A DNA stretch of 8,286 bases, from the NCBI GenBank assembly GCA_937998045.1, contig CALKVG010000535.1, forward strand, positions 1-8,286, read 5' to 3'. The notes beneath the pieces were generated by a model. That model was not told where the DNA came from, did not search any database, and was given only the letters and a program-made list of their open reading frames with translations. Origin of the DNA: an uncultured Myxococcales bacterium (GTDB taxonomy: Bacteria; Myxococcota_A; Polyangia; Polyangiales; Polyangiaceae). The translations under genes were made by a program, and so were the position numbers. Each line of letters starts with the position of its first letter. Positions within the stretch are counted from its first letter, which is position 1. Of the stretch, positions 5,493 to 8,286 are shown piece after piece.

Positions 5493-5996
5493 CTAGTCGT
5501 CCGGGTGCCACCGATACAGGAGCGCCGCGGTGTCCCCATAGTGATGTCGAATCATGCGCAAGTACGATTCGAAGTCGCACATGTGGCCGAAGATCGCGGC
5601 TCGGTCGCGCCTCATCCCGATGCAAACCACGATACGCAAGAGACGCCGCGCCGCGCGCTCCAAACACTGACGCGTCTCGCGCACGCAGTTGAGCCCGCGC
5701 TCGGTCAGCTGAACGAACTTCAGGCGCTTGTCCACCGAAACGCCCCTGCGTGCGACCAGGCCGAGCTTCTCGAGCGACTTGAGCATCCGGCTAACGACCG
5801 ACTTGCACACCCCGAGATTGCGGCAAACCTCGCTTTGCCTGACGGTCCACCCGCGGGATTTTTGGCCGCCATCGCCGAAAAGGACGTGGAGCAGGTCGTA
5901 GCGGGCCGACGTCAGCCCGAACGACTTGAGCGGCCTACGCAAGATGTGAAGCACGGCGTAGTGCGCCCGTTTGGTCGAGAAGAAGTGTGCATTCAT
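5493..5996 (-). CDS. MarR-family winged-helix transcriptional regulator, cysteine-rich
   Basis: Probable DNA-binding regulator of 167 residues. A helical N-terminus (about 8-24) leads into the winged helix-turn-helix: LTSARYDLLHVLF (28-40), TVRQSEVCRNLGVCKSVVSRMLKSLEKLGLVAR (51-83, with the recognition helix at about 62-75), the wing RGVSVDKRLKFVQLTERG (84-101) and C-terminal dimerisation helices. Six cysteines (58, 64, 104, 111, 125, 140) are many for this family. Two flank the recognition helix, so thiol-based sensing is possible but unproven. I prefer the ATG at 5996, preceded by a weak AGG; the ATG at 6110 would add 38 unconserved residues with no ribosome-binding site. Its third codon positions look less GC-rich than those of its neighbours. 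The target and ligand are unknown; the barrel gene downstream and the thiolase upstream are candidates. Confidence 0.85.
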   Translation of the reverse strand: MNAHFFSTKRAHYAVLHILRRPLKSFGLTSARYDLLHVLFGDGGQKSRGWTVRQSEVCRNLGVCKSVVSRMLKSLEKLGLVARRGVSVDKRLKFVQLTERGLNCVRETRQCLERAARRLLRIVVCIGMRRDRAAIFGHMCDFESYLRMIRHHYGDTAALLYRWHPDD

Positions 5997-6310
5997 GCGA
6001 GGACCTGTCGGCCGCCTCCCGAGCAGCTCACATGCCAACGCTTCGGCTGGTCGGGCAAGTCTCTCCTCGGTCAGCACGACCCCCCCTGAAAAGAGCCAGA
6101 TCGTTCGCATGGCAACGAACCCGGTGTTTTCGGGGGGGCGCTCGCGCCGGACAAGGTGTCACCCACCGGTCTGTCCTGGGACCGTTCCTCGCTGTCCGGG
6201 GACAGGGCCCGTGAGACCTTGCGTGCCCGCCGTTGTCGAGCGAGGGGCACGGCTCGCCCGACCGTCGGGAGTCTTTGGCTACTTTGGGGAGCCGCTCTAG
6301 CTTGGCTAAG
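5997..6310. other. 314-bp non-coding region upstream of the regulator
   Basis: No convincing gene is seen between the thiolase stop and the regulator start. The stretch holds two GTCCNNGGAC palindromes, the CCCGAC-C-GTCGGG palindrome (6257-6269), a GGTG-T-CACC palindrome (6156-6164), and GTTCG (6103-6107) / CGAAC (6116-6120). Short open frames crossing it on both strands lack ribosome-binding sites and recognisable content. It is probably the control region of the regulator gene. Confidence 0.6.
6173..6203. promoter_or_regulatory. Two GTCCNNGGAC palindromes spaced 21 bp, candidate operators
   Basis: GTCCTGGGAC (6173-6182) and GTCCGGGGAC (6194-6203) are identical except at one central base. 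Both are preceded by CT, and the second extends to CTGTCC/GGACAG. Their starts are 21 bp apart, two helical turns, so two dimers could bind the same face of the DNA. They lie about 180 bp upstream of the MarR-type start. The operator role is inferred. Confidence 0.4.
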
Positions 6311-6313
6311 CTA
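6298..6313. other. Hairpin overlapping the thiolase stop codon
   Basis: TAGCTT (6298-6303) and AAGCTA (6308-6313) form a 6-bp stem around the loop GGCT. The last three bases are the complement of the thiolase's TAG stop, so the stop codon lies inside the stem. It is A/T-richer than its surroundings. No U-tract follows, so it is at most a weak terminator. Confidence 0.35.
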
Positions 6314-7489
6314 ATCCCGGCGGTACATCGTGACGACGCACGCGCCGCCGAGGCCGAGGTTGTGCTGCAGCGCGACCCGCGCGCCCGGCACCTGGCGCTT
6401 GTCAGCCTGGCCGCGCAGCTGCCACACGAGCTCCGCGCACTGCGCCACGCCCGTGGCGCCGAGGGGATGCCCCTTGGAGAGGAGACCGCCGGACGGATTG
6501 GTCACGACCTTTCCTCCGTACGTGTTCCGCCCCTCCCAGATGAACTTCTCCGCCTCGCCTTCCTTGCAGAAGCCGAGCCCCTCGTACGTGAGAATCTCGT
6601 TCGCCGTGAAGCAATCGTGCAGCTCGCACACCTGCACGTCCCCCGGTCCGAGCCCCGCCTGGTCGTACACCTTCTTGGCCGCCCCGACGGTCATGTCGTA
6701 GCCGACCATCTTGATCATGCTCTTCTCGAAGCTCGTCGCGTAATCGGTCGTCATCGCCTGCGCGGCGATCCATACCGGGGCCGTGTGGCCATGGCGCTTG
6801 GCGAAATCGTCGGAACACAGGATGGCCGCCGCCGCGCCGCAGGTCGGCGGGCAACACTGGTAACGCGTCAGCGGGTCGAACACCTCCTCGCTGGCCATCA
6901 CTTCTTCCACCGAGAGGAGCTGGTTGAAGATCGCGAACGGGTTCGCGTGCGCGTGCTTGCGCGCTTTCTCGCTCACCTTCGCGAAGGTCTCCCGCTTGGT
7001 CCCGTACTTCCAGCGGTACTCGCGCCCCGCGCCGCCGAACATCTGCGCCGTCGGCGGCGCCTGCCCGAAGCCCTGCACGTCCACCATCACCTGCGCGTGC
7101 TTGGAAATGGGGCTCTCGCGGTCGCTGTACTTCGACCCGAGCGCGCCCTTCTCCATCTTCTCGAAGCCCACGACCAGGACGCACTCGGCCGCCCCTCCCT
7201 CGACCGCCTGCTTGCCCAGCATGATCGCGCTCGACCCCGTCGAGCAGTTGTTGTTCACGTTGAAGACGGGGATCCCGGTCAGCCCCACCTCGTAGATGGC
7301 GCGCTGCCCGCACGTGCTGTCGCCGTACACGTACCCGGCGAACGCCTGCTCGACGGCATCGTATGGAATCTTCGCGTCCTCCAGGGCAGCCTTCGCCGCC
7401 TTGCTCGCCATCACGTGGTAGTCCTCGCTCTGGCCGGGCTTGGCGAACTTCGTCATCCCGACGCCGATCACGTTCACTTGTCGACCCAT
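6311..7489 (-). CDS. SCP-x-type thiolase (lipid-transfer-protein thiolase family)
   Basis: 392-residue thiolase that should cleave 3-ketoacyl-CoA to acetyl- or propionyl-CoA plus a shortened acyl-CoA. It resembles the thiolase half of animal SCP-x, used for branched-chain fatty acids and sterol side chains. Diagnostic motifs are NNNCSTGSSA (79-88, nucleophile Cys82), the SCP2-thiolase fingerprint HDCF (291-294), NTYGGKVVTNPSGG (322-335), GHPLGATG (340-347, His341) and QHNLGLGG (375-382). The C-terminal 100 residues are very close to what I recall of human SCP-x. All catalytic residues are present and the length is normal. The start follows AGAGGA at short spacing. The gene is 55 bp downstream of the SCP2-domain gene on the same strand, so the two are probably co-transcribed. 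The exact substrate is unknown; an acetyl-CoA acetyltransferase annotation would be less precise. Confidence 0.95.
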   Translation of the reverse strand: MGRQVNVIGVGMTKFAKPGQSEDYHVMASKAAKAALEDAKIPYDAVEQAFAGYVYGDSTCGQRAIYEVGLTGIPVFNVNNNCSTGSSAIMLGKQAVEGGAAECVLVVGFEKMEKGALGSKYSDRESPISKHAQVMVDVQGFGQAPPTAQMFGGAGREYRWKYGTKRETFAKVSEKARKHAHANPFAIFNQLLSVEEVMASEEVFDPLTRYQCCPPTCGAAAAILCSDDFAKRHGHTAPVWIAAQAMTTDYATSFEKSMIKMVGYDMTVGAAKKVYDQAGLGPGDVQVCELHDCFTANEILTYEGLGFCKEGEAEKFIWEGRNTYGGKVVTNPSGGLLSKGHPLGATGVAQCAELVWQLRGQADKRQVPGARVALQHNLGLGGACVVTMYRRD

Positions 7490-7544
7490 GGCTTCCTCTG
7501 CAATGCGTGGTGTCTTGTCCGGCGAGGTCTTGCTGCGAAAGTCG

Positions 7545-8286
7545 TCAGACCAGGTCCTTCAGGAAGGCGAGCTTCTGCGCCACGCGCACGTCCCCGTCCA
7601 CGCGAAGCGCGCCGCGCTGGTACAGGGCGCGCGCCGCTTGCGGGTCCTTGCACAGCGCGATCAGGTCCGCGTCCGCGATCCGCAGGTGCGCCGTCGCCTT
7701 CGCGTCCGTCCCCTCGCGCACCGCTCCCGCGCCGGTCAGATCGACCACCCAGCTCGCATCCGGCCCGGTCACGTCGAACTGCACCAACGCGCGCACTTCC
7801 CCGGCCAGCCCCGGATTCTTCGCACGCCTCTCCGCCAACGCCTTGAACACCGCCGCCGCCTTCGCCTGAGTCGAGGTCGCGGTCGAGGTCGCGGTCGCGG
7901 TCGCGGTCGAGGTCGCGGTCGAGCCCGCCCCCGCCCCCCGCTTCTTCTGGATCGCCTCCAGTGCCTGCTTCGGATCCATCTTCTGCAGGAACCCGAGCTT
8001 CTGCGACGCCATCACGTCACCCGTGATCTTCAGCTTGCCGGCCATGTACAGCTTCATCGGGTCGGCCTTCCCGCTCGTCATCGCCATGAAGTCTGCCTCG
8101 AGCAGCTCGAGCGTCGTATCCGCTGCTCCCGCCCCCGATTTCACGCTCCCCGGCGGATTCTTCAGGTCAATCGTCCACGCGCTCTCCGGATTCGTCAGCT
8201 TGAAGACGAACACCTTCCCGATCTTCGCGACGTCCGGATTCCGCGCGATGTGGTCCTCGATCGCGACGAACGCATCCGCGCTCGTC
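7545..8286 (-). CDS. Tandem SCP2 sterol/lipid-carrier domain protein (N-terminus beyond window)
   Basis: Lipid- or acyl-CoA-binding protein; 246 residues are visible and the reading frame runs off the right edge, so the true start is not seen. A GTG at 8213 is internal: upstream codons continue the domain (DAFVAIEDHIARNPDVAKIGK). The first SCP2 domain has VFVFKLTNPESAWTIDL, ADTTLELLEADFMAMTSGKADPMKLYMAGKLKITGD and MASQKLGFLQKMDP. The second repeats the plan: VQFDVTGPDASWVVDL, ATAHLRIADADLIALCKDPQAARALYQRGALRVDGD and VAQKLAFLKDL. Both keep the typical 'gl(l)kv.GD' end, and a Thr/Ala/Ser linker joins them. SCP2 domains present lipids or acyl-CoAs to enzymes; the SCP-x thiolase encoded next, 55 bp downstream, is the natural partner. 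Stand-alone bacterial SCP2 proteins are often single-domain, so the duplication is notable. Confidence 0.92.
   Translation of the reverse strand, partial: TSADAFVAIEDHIARNPDVAKIGKVFVFKLTNPESAWTIDLKNPPGSVKSGAGAADTTLELLEADFMAMTSGKADPMKLYMAGKLKITGDVMASQKLGFLQKMDPKQALEAIQKKRGAGAGSTATSTATATATSTATSTQAKAAAVFKALAERRAKNPGLAGEVRALVQFDVTGPDASWVVDLTGAGAVREGTDAKATAHLRIADADLIALCKDPQAARALYQRGALRVDGDVRVAQKLAFLKDLV
7869..7922 (-). repeat. Hexanucleotide repeat encoding a Thr/Ala/Ser linker
   Basis: Nine 6-bp units, mostly TCGACC or GCGACC on the coding strand, encode 18 residues alternating Thr with Ala or Ser. They lie exactly between the two SCP2 domains. The product should be a flexible, uncharged tether. 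Repeats of this kind change copy number by slippage, so linker length may vary between strains without breaking the frame. Confidence 0.9.

Noticed and set aside
5493..6110. MarR-type protein starting at 6110 (205 residues)
   Set aside because: The added 38 residues match nothing expected in the family and the ATG has no ribosome-binding site. The ATG at 5996 fits the usual length.
6233..7846. Long plus-strand open frame antisense to the thiolase and SCP2 genes
   Set aside because: It is Arg/His/Leu-rich with no recognisable domain, while the minus strand has complete, motif-bearing genes. It is a shadow frame typical of GC-rich DNA.
7545..8213. SCP2 protein starting at the GTG at 8213
   Set aside because: The in-frame codons from 8214 to the window edge encode the expected N-terminal helix of the first SCP2 domain, so the gene continues beyond the window.

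Overview
The window is about 8.2 kb of GC-rich bacterial DNA, preceded by 46 bases of sequencing adapter. The strong G/C bias at third codon positions, the mix of genes (SCP-x-type thiolase, stand-alone SCP2 proteins, a Sfp/EntD-type phosphopantetheinyl transferase, a tripartite ABC exporter) and the mostly one-directional layout suggest a large-genome, metabolically complex Gram-negative bacterium. Myxococcota (Polyangia-like) is my best guess from style only; no rRNA or marker gene is present. Bases 1-46 are not genomic: they match the end of the Illumina P5 oligo, an 8-base i5 index and the Nextera read-1/Tn5 mosaic end, so the first gene is cut by a library artefact at the end of a contig.

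Layout from left to right. 47-2615 (minus strand) is a three-gene export operon read from right to left: a lipoprotein HlyD-type periplasmic adaptor, an ABC ATPase and an ABC-2 permease truncated by the adapter. Both junctions are ATGA overlaps. A possible leaderless promoter with a near-palindrome lies at the adaptor's start. 2703-3788 (minus) is a mannose-1-phosphate guanylyltransferase making GDP-mannose. 3789-3904 is a divergent intergenic region dominated by four copies of a 21-bp tandem repeat, each carrying the palindrome CGTGGCACG. 3905-4576 (plus) is a 4'-phosphopantetheinyl transferase, the only plus-strand gene. 4654-5253 (minus) is a small secreted protein, probably an outer-membrane beta-barrel, with a strong Shine-Dalgarno. 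5493-5996 (minus) is a cysteine-rich MarR-family regulator, with structured non-coding DNA on both sides. 6311-7489 (minus) is an SCP-x-type thiolase, and 7545 to the window edge (minus) is a protein with two SCP2 lipid-binding domains joined by a low-complexity Thr/Ala/Ser linker.

How the parts relate. The SCP2 protein and thiolase are adjacent and co-directional. They reproduce as two genes what the animal SCP-x protein carries as one chain, so a role in thiolytic breakdown of fatty-acyl or sterol side-chain CoA substrates is likely. The exporter genes form one machine whose substrate cannot be told. GDP-mannose synthesis and carrier-protein activation share an intergenic region but no obvious pathway. 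I see no mobile element, CRISPR array, RNA gene or defence system. The most notable points are the adapter contamination, the 21-bp repeat array, the pair of GTCCNNGGAC palindromes 21 bp apart upstream of the regulator, and the split SCP-x arrangement.
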